A stretch of DNA of 64,000 nucleotides from Cellulophaga algicola DSM 14237 (GCF_000186265.1 NC_014934.1:2666001-2730000), one strand, 5' to 3'. Counted from the first letter of the stretch, positions 15,917 to 24,540 are shown. Numbers and translations are program-made. The notes: generated by a model from the letters alone, not told the origin.

Positions 15917-16228
15917 ATGGCAGATTTATCACAAGAAGAATGGGTAGCGCAATTAAATAATGATGACAATGCTTTTATTTTAGATGTCCGTACGCCTGAA
16001 GAAGTAGAAGAGGGTTACATCCCAGAGGCTACAAATATAGATATACATTTAGGACAAGGTTTTTTAGATGAAATAGAGAAACTAGATAAAAGTAAAAACT
16101 ACTACGTGTATTGCCGTTCAGGAGCAAGAAGTGGGCAAGCTTGTGCTATTATGAATAGTGTAGGTTTTAAAAATGCAGATAATTTATTAGGTGGTTTTAT
16201 GAATTGGGAAGGTGAAGTGGCTGAGTAA
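15917..16228 (+). CDS. Single-domain rhodanese-like protein
   Basis: 103 residues forming one rhodanese domain: ILDVRTPEEVEEGYIPEATN is the typical entry motif, and YYVYCRSGARSGQACAIM holds the catalytic Cys66 in a six-residue loop CRSGAR. The end MNSVGFKNADNLLGGFMNWEGE is the usual C-terminal helix region. Such proteins carry a persulfide sulfur in the cytoplasm, for sulfur transfer or thiosulfate/GlpE-like activity. It has no signal peptide. It is a single-gene unit with its own terminator. Confidence 0.93.
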   Translation: MADLSQEEWVAQLNNDDNAFILDVRTPEEVEEGYIPEATNIDIHLGQGFLDEIEKLDKSKNYYVYCRSGARSGQACAIMNSVGFKNADNLLGGFMNWEGEVAE

Positions 16229-16265
16229 TTTCAGGAACCTTAAAGAGATTTTTTTTAAAAGAGGA

Positions 16266-16306
16266 AAGACATAAATACTGATGTAGTCAGTGTTTATGTC
16301 TTTTTT
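16266..16306 (+). terminator. Intrinsic terminator after the rhodanese gene
   Basis: AAGACATAAATACTG pairs with CAGTGTTTATGTCTT (one G-U pair) across a 7-base loop, followed by TTTTTT. It lies 37 bases past the stop codon. Confidence 0.88.
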
Positions 16307-16324
16307 GCTTTTATTTACTATCTT

Positions 16325-17629
16325 ATGCCTTGTAAACTATACCATTACATGCGCGAAGACTTTCTTCATTTTATTTGGAAACATAAGAAAATTCCCATAG
16401 CTAACTTGATAAGTACAACTAATGAAGCTATTGAAATAGTTAAAGTGGGTACGCACAATTATTTTGCGGGACCAGATTTTTTCAATTCACAGATTAGAAT
16501 AGGGAATCAATTATGGGCGGGTAATGTAGAGATACACATTAAAGCCTCTGATTGGTATGCACACAACCATGAACTTGATGCAAACTATGCTAATGTAATA
16601 TTACATGTGGTCTGGGAAGAGGATACCGCTATTTATCGTAAAGATAATATACCTATTCCAACGTTAGAGCTTAAAACTTATTTGCCGGAAGAATTAGTTT
16701 TGAGCTATGAAAAGCTATTTTCAAAAAGTGGCAAAAGTTTTATTAATTGTGAAAAACAAATTGAAGACGTAGCTGCTTTTACACTTAGAAATTGGCTAGA
16801 TAGATTATATTTTGAACGTTTAGAAGATAAATCGAAGCTTATTTTAAAGCTTTTAGAAGATTCTAAAAATAATTGGGAAGAAGTATTGTTTGTGATGCTT
16901 TTGAAAAATTTTGGATTAAAAATAAATGGAGATGCTTTCTTGAGTTTGGCTCAGCACGTAAATATAGCTGTTATTCGAAAAATAGGAGGGAATACTATGC
17001 AGCTCGAAAGTTTGTTATTTGGGCTTTCGGGTTTATTAGATGAAAGTAATGATGATATTTTTTTTAAAGAATTAAAAAAAGAATATCAGTACGTGAAACT
17101 TAAATTTCAATGTACAGGAGATGGTGTTTTAAAACCGGCATTTTTTAAGTTGAGACCACCTAACTTTCCAACAATTAGATTATCACAATTTTCAAATTTA
17201 TATTCGGGTCAACATAACTTGTTCAGTAAGCTTATTGAAGCTACAACTTTAGAAGAAATGTATTCTATTTTTAGCGTAGATGCTAGTGTGTACTGGGATA
17301 CTCATTATACATTTGGTAAAGAATCTAAAAAAAGCAAAAAGAAACTCACTAAAAAATTTATAGATCTTTTGATTATAAACACCGTGCTGCCACTAAAGTT
17401 TTGCTATGCGCACCACCATGGAAAACCGATTGATGAGGTTTTGATTGCTATAATTTCAGACATCAAAAAAGAAGAAAATACCATTATACATAAGTTTGAT
17501 GCGTTAAAGGTTTCTGTGTCTAACGCAATGGAGAGTCAGTCTATTCTGCAATTATACAACGAGTATTGTACTAAAAATAAATGCTTGCAATGTGCTATAG
17601 GTAATAGGTTATTAAAAGGAAATGATTAA
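16325..17629 (+). CDS. DUF2851 family protein
   Basis: 434 residues matching the Bacteroidota-specific DUF2851 family. The N-terminus MREDFLHFIWKHKKIP, the segments THNYFAGPDFFNSQIRIG and LWAGNVEIHIKASDWYAHNH, and NVILHVVWEED are the conserved core. The C-terminus has a Cys-rich ending YCTKNKCLQCAIGNRLL. No biochemical function is established for the family; the conserved GPDF, NVEIH and WE acidic residues have led to thoughts of a nuclease-like fold, which is inference. It begins soon after the rhodanese terminator and is followed 9 bases later by the PspC-like gene. Confidence 0.88.
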   Translation: MPCKLYHYMREDFLHFIWKHKKIPIANLISTTNEAIEIVKVGTHNYFAGPDFFNSQIRIGNQLWAGNVEIHIKASDWYAHNHELDANYANVILHVVWEEDTAIYRKDNIPIPTLELKTYLPEELVLSYEKLFSKSGKSFINCEKQIEDVAAFTLRNWLDRLYFERLEDKSKLILKLLEDSKNNWEEVLFVMLLKNFGLKINGDAFLSLAQHVNIAVIRKIGGNTMQLESLLFGLSGLLDESNDDIFFKELKKEYQYVKLKFQCTGDGVLKPAFFKLRPPNFPTIRLSQFSNLYSGQHNLFSKLIEATTLEEMYSIFSVDASVYWDTHYTFGKESKKSKKKLTKKFIDLLIINTVLPLKFCYAHHHGKPIDEVLIAIISDIKKEENTIIHKFDALKVSVSNAMESQSILQLYNEYCTKNKCLQCAIGNRLLKGND

Positions 17630-17638
17630 TTTTAACAC

Positions 17639-17866
17639 ATGAATTTTTTATATCAACTATTATACTTTTTTCAAAAACACGGTTTTGAAGTATGTAGGCG
17701 TATAGCCGAGCGTTTAGGGATTCGTATACGTGTGGTAAGAACTTCATTTATTTATCTAACCTTTGTAACACTCGGTTTTGGTTTTGCCTTGTATTTGTTT
17801 GTTGCCTTTTGGTTAAAAATTAAAGATTTGGTATATACCAAAAGAACTTCGGTCTTTGACTTGTAA
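17639..17866 (+). CDS. Short PspC-domain membrane protein
   Basis: 75 residues. FEVCRRIAERLGIRIRVVRTSF is the PspC-type amphipathic start and FIYLTFVTLGFGFALYLFVAFWL is its transmembrane helix. The family links envelope stress to phage-shock proteins in enterobacteria; in Bacteroidota many stand-alone short versions exist without PspA or PspB, as here. It sits between DUF2851 (9 bases) and the K+ channel (3 bases), so it is probably co-transcribed with both. Confidence 0.85.
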   Translation: MNFLYQLLYFFQKHGFEVCRRIAERLGIRIRVVRTSFIYLTFVTLGFGFALYLFVAFWLKIKDLVYTKRTSVFDL

Positions 17867-17869
17867 GCT

Positions 17870-18877
17870 ATGCTAAGACTTTTTAGATCTAAAATATATT
17901 TAGCGGTATTTCTTATGACGGCAGTGTTGTTGTTTGGAGTATTGGGCTATCGTTATATTTCAAATTACGATTGGGTAGACGCTATTTACATGACGGTAAT
18001 CACTGTAACTACTGTTGGGTTTTCAGAAGTAAGGCCGTTAGATGCGCAATCAAAATTTTTTACCATATCATTAATCGTTTCGAGTGTATTTATATTTGCC
18101 TTTGCTATTTCTGTTATAACAGAATATGTTCTAGGTAGAAATTCTCTTCAATTATTAAAAAAGAAAAAAGTGAAATCTAAAATTAATAGTCTTACAGATC
18201 ATGTCATTATTTGCGGTTATGGAAGAAATGGTACACAGGCAGCAGAACGTTTAAAAGCGTACAAGCGTCCATTTGTCGTTATAGAAAAGGATAAAGAAAT
18301 TATTGAACGTTTTGAAGAAAATATACTTTTTATTGAAGGTGATGCTAATGATGATGAAGTTTTATTAGAAGCGGGTATTGAACGAGCAAAATTTTTAATC
18401 ACGGCACTTCCTGATGATGCTACAAATTTATTTGTAGTGCTTTCATCGCGACAGTTAAATAAAGATTTATTTATCATTAGCCGAGCATCATTATCAACAT
18501 CACAAAAAAAACTTGTACTTGCGGGTGCTAATAAAGTAATTATGCCAGATAAGATTGGTGGAGACCATATGGCGTCTTTAGTTGTGATGCCAGATTTGAT
18601 CACCTTTATAAATAAACTTTCTGTAGAAGGTGGGCATACCACGAATTTAGAGGAAGTTTCAATAGAAGATTTTACAGATCAAATGGAATGTAATTCCCTT
18701 AGAGACTTAGATTTAAGGAGAAAAACAGGCTGCACAATTATTGGATATATTTCTCCAGAAGGGGAGTATATAATAAATCCTGAAGCAGATTTACAATTGC
18801 AACCCAAAAGCAAGGTAATCGTCTTAGGAAGGCCAGAACAAATTCGTAAATTAAACGAAATGTTTCATATCGTTTAA
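17870..18877 (+). CDS. Potassium channel with RCK (TrkA) regulatory domain
   Basis: 335 residues. Two transmembrane helices (about 10-28 and 65-85) flank a pore helix and the selectivity filter in TVITVTTVGFSEV, with TVGF in place of TVGYG. The cytoplasmic part starts HVIICGYGRNGTQAAERL, a Rossmann-type TrkA-N/RCK nucleotide site, with acidic FVVIEKDKEI after it. The TrkA-C domain follows at about 245-330. It is expected to be a K+-selective, ligand-gated inner-membrane channel acting as a tetramer. It starts 3 bases after the PspC gene. Confidence 0.92.
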   Translation: MLRLFRSKIYLAVFLMTAVLLFGVLGYRYISNYDWVDAIYMTVITVTTVGFSEVRPLDAQSKFFTISLIVSSVFIFAFAISVITEYVLGRNSLQLLKKKKVKSKINSLTDHVIICGYGRNGTQAAERLKAYKRPFVVIEKDKEIIERFEENILFIEGDANDDEVLLEAGIERAKFLITALPDDATNLFVVLSSRQLNKDLFIISRASLSTSQKKLVLAGANKVIMPDKIGGDHMASLVVMPDLITFINKLSVEGGHTTNLEEVSIEDFTDQMECNSLRDLDLRRKTGCTIIGYISPEGEYIINPEADLQLQPKSKVIVLGRPEQIRKLNEMFHIV

Positions 18878-18965
18878 ACAGATTTAAATAATATTCCTTG
18901 ATTGCGTAGTTTTTTTTTAGGATATTGCTGACGACTAGACTAATTATAAAACAAATTTACATATT

Positions 18966-20675
18966 ATGAAGTATAGACTTCTTACGCTGTTTACATTAAT
19001 GGCACCTATTATTACCTTTTCTCAGGAGGTTGTGGAAAAAGGATTGGATGAAAAAATTGACGAAGCATTTAAGCCTATTTCAGATTTCTTTTCCGCGGTA
19101 ATATTTTTTAATGTTTGGCAAGATCCAGATATTCCGTTTGTATTAGTTTTATTAGTAGCCAGTGCATTATTTTTTACCATCTATTTTGGTTTTCCAAATG
19201 TAAGATACTTCGGAAAAGCTATCAGTACGGTTAGAGGAAAGTATGAAGATATAGAAAAACATGGTGCTAAAGAATTATACGGAGAAGACGGTATAGCACA
19301 AGGTCAAGATTTGTCAAATGTTGATATTGAAGAGCATTTAGTAGGTTTAGAAGATGATTTGGCCGTAAGCGGCGATATAATAGATACGATCAGAGATGAA
19401 AGTTCTGACGGAGAAGTAAGTCACTTTCAGGCACTTGCCACTGCAGTATCTGGTACTGTTGGTAATGGTAACATTGCCGGGGTTGCCTTAGCAATTGCAC
19501 TAGGGGGGCCTGGAGCTACGTTCTGGATGATCGTATGCGGGCTTTTAGGGATGTCTACAAAATTTGTGGAATGTACTTTAGGGGTTCAATACCGTGATGT
19601 AGGTGAAGATGGAACTGTTTATGGTGGTCCAATGTATTACTTAAGTAAAGGATTAAAACAGAAAGGATTTAAGAAATTAGGGAAAGTTGCAGCAGTAGTT
19701 TTTGCTATTTTCTGTATTGGTGGTTCTTTTGGTGGTGGTAACGCTGCACAATCTAATCAGGCTACTATTGTATTAAAAGAATTGTTTAATTGGCAAAGTA
19801 GTGCAGCCGGTGCTATTGTAGGTTTGGTACTTGCAGTCTTAGTAGGCGTTATTATTATAGGAGGTATTAAAAGAATTGCTCAAGTAACAGAAAAGGTAGT
19901 GCCATTTATGGCAATTATGTATGTAGTTGCTTGTTTGTATATCATTTTTGCTAATATTAGTTTAGTTGATGATGCTGTTTCACTTATTGTATCGGAAGCA
20001 TTTAGTCCTAAAGCAGCTAGTGTAGGTGGTTTTATAGGCGTCTTGTTAGTTGGATTTAAGAGAGCAGCCTTTTCTAATGAAGCAGGTGCTGGTTCTGCGT
20101 CTATCGCACACTCAGCAGTACGTACAAAATATTCTGCAAGTGAAGGTCTAGTAGCGTTGTTGGAGCCATTTATTGATACTGTTTTAATCTGTACGATGAC
20201 CGCTTTAGTAATTGTTATTTTTAATTTTGGAGGTTATTTTGAATATGGTTTAGATGTAAGTTCTGATGGTAGTGGTGCTGTTCAAATAGGAGCAGATGTT
20301 GTTCAAGGTGCTGGTATTACAGCTAAGGCTTTTGCGGCATACATACCTTATTCTAATGTTTTCTTAACAATAGCCGTAGTATTGTTTGCGGTGTCTACTA
20401 TGATTTCTTGGTCTTATTATGGACTACAATCATGGAAATTTTTATTCGGTAGAGGTAAAGCGGCAGATTTAACCTATAAATTTTTATTCCTTGCTTTTGT
20501 GGTTATTGGTGCTGCAGCAAGTATGGGGTCTATCTGGGCATTTTCAGATGCAATGATTTTTGCAATGGTGTTCCCGAATATGGTAGGATTATTTTTCCTT
20601 TTCCCTGTAGTTAAAAAACAGCTGAAGAGATACCTTGATGCAATTAAGCTTAAGTATGATGCTATTGAAGATTAA
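18966..20675 (+). CDS. Sodium/alanine symporter, AGCS family
   Basis: 569 residues of an inner-membrane transporter. Family motifs are plain: HFQALATAVSGTVGNGNIAGVA is the first conserved helix, GPGATFWMIVCGLLGMSTKF the second, and GGPMYYLSKGL, AFCIGG-type IFCIGGSFGGGNAAQSNQ, and FKRAAFSNEAGAGSASIAHSA follow, with about ten helices in total. The N-terminus is longer than usual: a hydrophobic signal-like segment (MKYRLLTLFTLMAPIITFS) and a loop of about 70 acidic residues after the first helix. Substrate is probably alanine or glycine with Na+. A strong terminator follows 24 bases past the stop, inside the next gene. Confidence 0.93.
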   Translation: MKYRLLTLFTLMAPIITFSQEVVEKGLDEKIDEAFKPISDFFSAVIFFNVWQDPDIPFVLVLLVASALFFTIYFGFPNVRYFGKAISTVRGKYEDIEKHGAKELYGEDGIAQGQDLSNVDIEEHLVGLEDDLAVSGDIIDTIRDESSDGEVSHFQALATAVSGTVGNGNIAGVALAIALGGPGATFWMIVCGLLGMSTKFVECTLGVQYRDVGEDGTVYGGPMYYLSKGLKQKGFKKLGKVAAVVFAIFCIGGSFGGGNAAQSNQATIVLKELFNWQSSAAGAIVGLVLAVLVGVIIIGGIKRIAQVTEKVVPFMAIMYVVACLYIIFANISLVDDAVSLIVSEAFSPKAASVGGFIGVLLVGFKRAAFSNEAGAGSASIAHSAVRTKYSASEGLVALLEPFIDTVLICTMTALVIVIFNFGGYFEYGLDVSSDGSGAVQIGADVVQGAGITAKAFAAYIPYSNVFLTIAVVLFAVSTMISWSYYGLQSWKFLFGRGKAADLTYKFLFLAFVVIGAAASMGSIWAFSDAMIFAMVFPNMVGLFFLFPVVKKQLKRYLDAIKLKYDAIED

Positions 20676-20686
20676 ATAGTACACTT

Positions 20687-21568
20687 ATGAATATTTTTAA
20701 ATCCCACTTCAAGTTCTCAAAACAAGAACGAAGTGGGATTTTCTTTTTACTCTTTTTTATTGTACTACTTCAAATTGTGTATACCTTTTATATTACAAGG
20801 CTAGATGATGCCTCTTTAGTGCATCTTAAAGAAGATAAAAAGGGGCAATCTCAAATAAATGAGCTTAAGAAAAATGCACGGCGCAAAGATAGCATCGTGA
20901 TTTTTCCTTTCAATCCTAATTACATTACAGATTATAAAGGATATTCTTTAGGAATGTCTGTGTTAGAAATTGATAGGTTGCATGCGTATAGGGCAAACCG
21001 TAAATTTGTAAATTCTATTGAAGATTTTCAAAAGGTAACTTTGGTGTCAGATTCTTTGATAACTAAAATTTCGCCCTATTTTAAATTTCCTGATTGGGTT
21101 ACTAATAAACGTTCTAAAAAAGAAGAAACTTTGGTTTCTACTACAAGAAGTGTCAAGGCCAATAAACAGTTGGTCAGTGATATTAATTTAGCGACCGCTT
21201 TAGAGTTAAGAGCGGTAAATGGTATAGGGGATAAGTTGTCGGCACGAATAATCAAATTCAGAGATAGGTTAGGGGGTTTTATAGATGATGAGCAGGTTTC
21301 TGAGGTCTATGGGTTAGACCCTGTGGTGCTTAAGAGAATTGCAGCGCACTTTAAAGTTTTATCCATACCTAAGCTTAATAAAATAAATATCAATACAGCT
21401 TCGGTTTCAGAACTGTCAAAATTAGTGTATCTAAATTATACGGTATCGAATGCTATTGCCCGCTATCGTGAAGAAAATGGAGCTTTCCATTCCTTTGATG
21501 AATTAAAAAATATAGAGGGGTTTCCTTCCGAAAAAATCAATAGAATATCTTTATATTTGGCATTATAA
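20687..21568 (+). CDS. Membrane-anchored helix-hairpin-helix (ComEA-like) protein
   Basis: 293 residues. It starts NIFKSHFKFSKQERSGIFFL, then one transmembrane helix (about 18-36), so the rest lies outside the cytoplasm. Three helix-hairpin-helix units follow: an early one around 90-120, NLATALELRAVNGIGDKLSAR at about 163-185, and NINTASVSELSKLVYLNYTV with FDELKNIEGFPSEKIN near the end. The family binds DNA, as ComEA does in uptake, but in Flavobacteriia its role is not tested. The first 60 bases of the gene form a strong terminator-like hairpin that ends the upstream transporter transcript. The conserved KQERSGIFFL start supports the ATG used. Confidence 0.85.
   Translation: MNIFKSHFKFSKQERSGIFFLLFFIVLLQIVYTFYITRLDDASLVHLKEDKKGQSQINELKKNARRKDSIVIFPFNPNYITDYKGYSLGMSVLEIDRLHAYRANRKFVNSIEDFQKVTLVSDSLITKISPYFKFPDWVTNKRSKKEETLVSTTRSVKANKQLVSDINLATALELRAVNGIGDKLSARIIKFRDRLGGFIDDEQVSEVYGLDPVVLKRIAAHFKVLSIPKLNKININTASVSELSKLVYLNYTVSNAIARYREENGAFHSFDELKNIEGFPSEKINRISLYLAL
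20699..20749 (+). terminator. Intrinsic terminator inside the start of the helix-hairpin-helix gene
   Basis: AAATCCCACTTC (20699-20710) and GAAGTGGGATTT (20730-20741) form a perfect 12-bp stem, extended by GTTCT/AGAAC inside, and the U-rich run TTTTCTTTTT follows. It would terminate the AGCS transcript, yet codes for residues 5-21 of the next protein. Confidence 0.75.
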
Positions 21569-21655
21569 AAAAAAAGTTATGAAAAATATCACGATTTACT
21601 TTTTAAATGTGTGGTATTTTCATCTTAGAAACTAATTTTCAAAATATATATATAG

Positions 21656-22825
21656 ATGAAAAGTATGTACTTCACAGAAGAGCATCAGTTGTTTAGAGAA
21701 AGTCTCAAAAGTTTTTTAAAGAAAGAAGTTGTTCCTCATATAGATAAATGGGAGAGTACAGGTACTATAGAGCGCTTTATTTGGGCTAAATTTGGCGAAA
21801 TGGGATATTTTGGTCTCGCCACTCCAGAAAAAGATGGAGGCTTAGAATTAGATTTGTTTTATACGGTTATCTTTTTAGAGGAACTTCAGAAAATAAATTC
21901 AGGCGGATTTGCTGCAGCAATGTGGGCGCATGCATATTTGGCAATGACCCATTTGAACAAAGAGGCAGATGATGAGTTAAAAAAACAATACCTAACGCCA
22001 AGTGTACTAGGAGAAAAAATTGGTTGTTTGTGTATATCTGAGCCTTTTGGAGGGAGTGATGTGGCAGGAATGCTTACTACTGCTGAAAAAAAAGGCGACA
22101 CTTATGTTATTAATGGTTCTAAAACATTTATAACTAATGGTGTGTATTGCGATTATATGATCGTTGCAGCTAAAACTAATTCAGAATTAGGGAATAAAGG
22201 GATTAGCATATTTTTGATTGATAAAAAAACACCAGGAGTATCCGCAACTAAATTAAATAAATTAGGATGGCGTGCTTCAGATACAGGAGAGATTGCCTTT
22301 GATAATGTTACTATTCCTGCATCTAACCTTATGGGAGAAGAAAATAAAGGTTTTTCTTATATTATGGAACATTTTGCTTTAGAACGTTTAATCATGGGTA
22401 TAAATGCTCATGCAAGAGCAGAATATGCTTTAGATTATGCGTTACAATATATGTCAGAGAGACAGGCTTTTGGAAAAACCATAGATAAGTATCAGGCGTT
22501 ACGTCATCGTTTTGTAGAACTGCAAGCAGATATGGAAATGTGTCGTGAATATAATTATTTGGTTGCTTACAGGTTAAATAAAGGAGAATATGTTGTTAAA
22601 GAAGCTACCATTTCTAAGTTGAAGTCTACTAAAATGGCAGACGAGGTAATTTATGATTGCTTACAATTCTTAGGAGGGTATGGGTATATGGAAGATTATC
22701 CGTTAGCAAGATTACTTCGGGATAGTCGTTTAGGGCCTATCGGAGGAGGTACTTCAGAAATTTTAAAAGAGATTTTGGCTAAAATTATGATCGATAAAAA
22801 AGAATATAAGACCACTAAAGTGTAA
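21656..22825 (+). CDS. Acyl-CoA dehydrogenase
   Basis: 389 residues with the flavin dehydrogenase fold of short-chain acyl-CoA dehydrogenases. The N-terminal helical domain (about 5-115), IGCLCISEPFGGSDVAGM (acyl-CoA and flavin contacts), TFITNGVYCDYMIVAAKT, and GLGWRASDTG-like KLGWRASDTGEIAFDNVTIP are visible. The C-terminal domain has ERQAFGKTIDKYQALRHRF and ends in DCLQFLGGYGYMEDYPLARLLRD-type sequence with GGTSEILKEI. The position of the usual catalytic Glu lies in GGYGYMEDYPL. It oxidises an acyl-CoA during fatty acid or branched-chain degradation; the specific substrate is not readable. It stands alone, followed by the rpsU promoter. Confidence 0.93.
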   Translation: MKSMYFTEEHQLFRESLKSFLKKEVVPHIDKWESTGTIERFIWAKFGEMGYFGLATPEKDGGLELDLFYTVIFLEELQKINSGGFAAAMWAHAYLAMTHLNKEADDELKKQYLTPSVLGEKIGCLCISEPFGGSDVAGMLTTAEKKGDTYVINGSKTFITNGVYCDYMIVAAKTNSELGNKGISIFLIDKKTPGVSATKLNKLGWRASDTGEIAFDNVTIPASNLMGEENKGFSYIMEHFALERLIMGINAHARAEYALDYALQYMSERQAFGKTIDKYQALRHRFVELQADMEMCREYNYLVAYRLNKGEYVVKEATISKLKSTKMADEVIYDCLQFLGGYGYMEDYPLARLLRDSRLGPIGGGTSEILKEILAKIMIDKKEYKTTKV

Positions 22826-22894
22826 TAATATTGTTTTTATTTCATTGATTATGAGCGGTCTAAGGTTTATTTTTTTGATTTTATTGCATATGGG

Positions 22895-22924
22895 TTGCTA
22901 ATTGTCAAATAGTTTATATCTTTG
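22895..22924 (+). promoter_or_regulatory. rpsU promoter
   Basis: TTG (22895-22897), 19 bases, then TATCTTTG (22917-22924): an exact Bacteroidota promoter. The 5' UTR would be about 30 bases. Confidence 0.8.
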
Positions 22925-22944
22925 CAGTCTTAATCACTAAAGAG

Positions 22945-22951
22945 AGGAGGT
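22945..22951 (+). promoter_or_regulatory. Strong Shine-Dalgarno sequence of rpsU
   Basis: AGGAGGT is a 7-base perfect match to the anti-Shine-Dalgarno sequence of 16S rRNA, 8 bases before the ATG. Few other genes here have one. Flavobacterial ribosomes hide the anti-SD with bS21, so an SD on rpsU itself fits autoregulation by bS21 levels. Confidence 0.8.
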
Positions 22952-22959
22952 TGTAGCCC

Positions 22960-23154
22960 ATGTTAATTATACCAATAAAAGAAGGAGAAAACATAGATAG
23001 AGCATTGAAGCGTTTCAAGCGTAAGTTCGATAGAACTGGAACAATGCGTCAATTGAGAAAGCGTCAGCAGTTTACGAAGCCCTCAGTTGCACGTAGAGCT
23101 CAGATTCAAAAAGCGCATTATATTCAAGGCTTGAGAGATCAAGAAGAGATATAA
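22960..23154 (+). CDS. Ribosomal protein bS21
   Basis: 64 residues, small and very basic: IIPIKEGENIDRALKRFKRK at the start and RTGTMRQLRKRQQFTKPS in the middle. The C-terminal half (VARRAQIQKAHYIQGLRDQEE) is longer than in some phyla and is part of the Bacteroidota form that contacts the 16S 3' end. It binds the 30S platform near the anti-Shine-Dalgarno sequence. It has its own promoter, a strong SD and a terminator. Confidence 0.96.
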   Translation: MLIIPIKEGENIDRALKRFKRKFDRTGTMRQLRKRQQFTKPSVARRAQIQKAHYIQGLRDQEEI

Positions 23155-23178
23155 TATCTAACAATTTATAATATAATT

Positions 23179-23210
23179 AAGCCTCGCAATTTTTTTTGCG
23201 AGGCTTTTTT
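23179..23210 (+). terminator. rpsU intrinsic terminator
   Basis: AAGCCTCGCAA and TTGCGAGGCTT form an 11-bp stem with a 6-base loop, then TTTTTT. It separates rpsU from the recombinase gene. Confidence 0.9.
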
Positions 23211-23260
23211 GTTGTTTAATTTATATGAGTGTTGTAGGTAATCTTTTGTATTTTTACTAT

Positions 23261-24151
23261 ATGTCTGTAGTTGCATTTATTGCTTATTTATCCTTAGAGA
23301 AAAAGTATTCCTTAAATACTATAAAGGCTTATGAAAATGATCTAAACGAGTTTATCTTGTTTTGTAAGGATACGAGCGAGGTGGTTAATATTGATGAGGT
23401 GTCTTATGTTATGATCCGAAATTGGATCGTTGCTCTGGTTGCAGCTAAAATTGTAAACCGGACAATTAATAGGAAGATAGCTTCTTTAAAAGCATACTAT
23501 AAATTCTTATTAAAAACAGAAACTATATCTGTTACACCTCTTGCTAAACATAAAGCTTTAAAAACAGCTAAAAAAATTGAGATTCCTTTTTCTGAAGCAG
23601 AAATGAATGAAATCTTAGTTGCAATACCATTTTCAGAAGATTTTGAAGGGATTAGAGATAAGTTAATTATAGAGTTGCTTTATGCTACGGGAATACGTCG
23701 CATAGAGTTGGTCAATTTGAAAGTTGTAAATGTTGACTTAAGGCAAAAAACAATTAAAGTTTTAGGGAAAAGAAATAAAGAACGGATTGTTCCATTAGTG
23801 GCTTCTTTGGTCTTGTTGTTTCAGGAGTATTTAGATGCGCGTAGTTCTGTTGTTTCTGTAGGTGCGAAAGAGTTTGTCTTTTTGTTAAAGTCGGGAGGTA
23901 AAATTTATGAAACGCTTGTGTATAGGGTTATAAATCATTATTTCGGTTTGGTGTCTAGTAAAGTAAAAAAGAGCCCTCATATTCTCCGACATACTTTTGC
24001 AACGCATTTGTTAAATAAAGGTGCCGATTTAAATTCTGTAAAAGAATTGTTAGGGCATGCTAGTTTAGCCTCTACGCAAGTGTATACTCATAATAGTATA
24101 GCGGAATTAAAAAAAGTTCATTTGAAGTCGCATCCTAGAAATAAAAATTAG
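23261..24151 (+). CDS. Tyrosine recombinase of the XerC/XerD family
   Basis: From the ATG at 23261 (MSVVAFIAYLSLEKKYSLNT) the protein has 296 residues, the usual Xer length. An in-frame ATG at 23225 would add 12 residues (MSVVGNLLYFYY). The catalytic residues are all visible: Arg in ELLYATGIRRIELVNL, Lys in VLGKRNKERIVPL, His and Arg in HILRHTFATHLL, His in LLGHASLASTQVYTH and the nucleophile Tyr there. The N-terminal SAM-like core-binding domain covers about 1-90. It resolves chromosome dimers at dif sites. It follows rpsU, an order common in Flavobacteriia. Confidence 0.93.
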   Translation: MSVVAFIAYLSLEKKYSLNTIKAYENDLNEFILFCKDTSEVVNIDEVSYVMIRNWIVALVAAKIVNRTINRKIASLKAYYKFLLKTETISVTPLAKHKALKTAKKIEIPFSEAEMNEILVAIPFSEDFEGIRDKLIIELLYATGIRRIELVNLKVVNVDLRQKTIKVLGKRNKERIVPLVASLVLLFQEYLDARSSVVSVGAKEFVFLLKSGGKIYETLVYRVINHYFGLVSSKVKKSPHILRHTFATHLLNKGADLNSVKELLGHASLASTQVYTHNSIAELKKVHLKSHPRNKN

Positions 24152-24511
24152 ATTTTATTTTAGATGAACTAGTCTTTAAATTTTAATGTGATGATAGTGT
24201 ATTTTAACTGATGTGTTTCAATGAAGAAGGTAATTTGATGAGTTCTTTTTAAATCGGATTAAAAAAATAATCATTTTTCTAAAAAAAAATTATTTTTCTA
24301 CTTTTTATCTAGAAGTTAAAAAAAGGAAGTTTATAGTGCTGTGTTTTGGGATGTATTAAATTGTATGTGCTTAAAAATGAATTTATTGTAAATAAGTATA
24401 GCGGTTCATTTAAAGTGGTTCTGGGTAAGGTGTGTGATTCGTTAAATAGGGGCTTAGTGTGGTAAAAAGAGAAAATTAAGAAAAAAAAGTAAAATTTTAT
24501 TGAAAAACATT
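24152..24511. other. AT-rich intergenic stretch between xer and tRNA cluster
   Basis: About 360 bases with no intact ORF above 40 codons, no clear terminator and several A or T runs. In many Flavobacteriia, from memory, the gene for the ribosome hibernation factor RaiA/HPF stands here. Plus-strand reading gives only a faint similarity to that protein (FDEFFLNRIKKIIIFLKKN), so it may have been lost. Confidence 0.5.
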
Positions 24512-24540
24512 TTGAATAACTAAAAATATATCTACATTTG
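24512..24540 (+). promoter_or_regulatory. Promoter of the tRNA-tuf cluster
   Basis: TTG (24512-24514), 18 bases, then TACATTTG (24533-24540), fitting the Bacteroidota consensus. It lies 51 bases before the first tRNA. Confidence 0.8.

Noticed and set aside
17870-18877. Possible Trk-type transporter instead of a channel
   Set aside because: Only two membrane helices with one TVGF filter are present, which fits a two-helix K+ channel with an RCK domain.
21579-21623. Imperfect inverted repeat after the helix-hairpin-helix gene
   Set aside because: The stem has a bulge and a G-U pair and no U run follows, so it is too weak to call a terminator.
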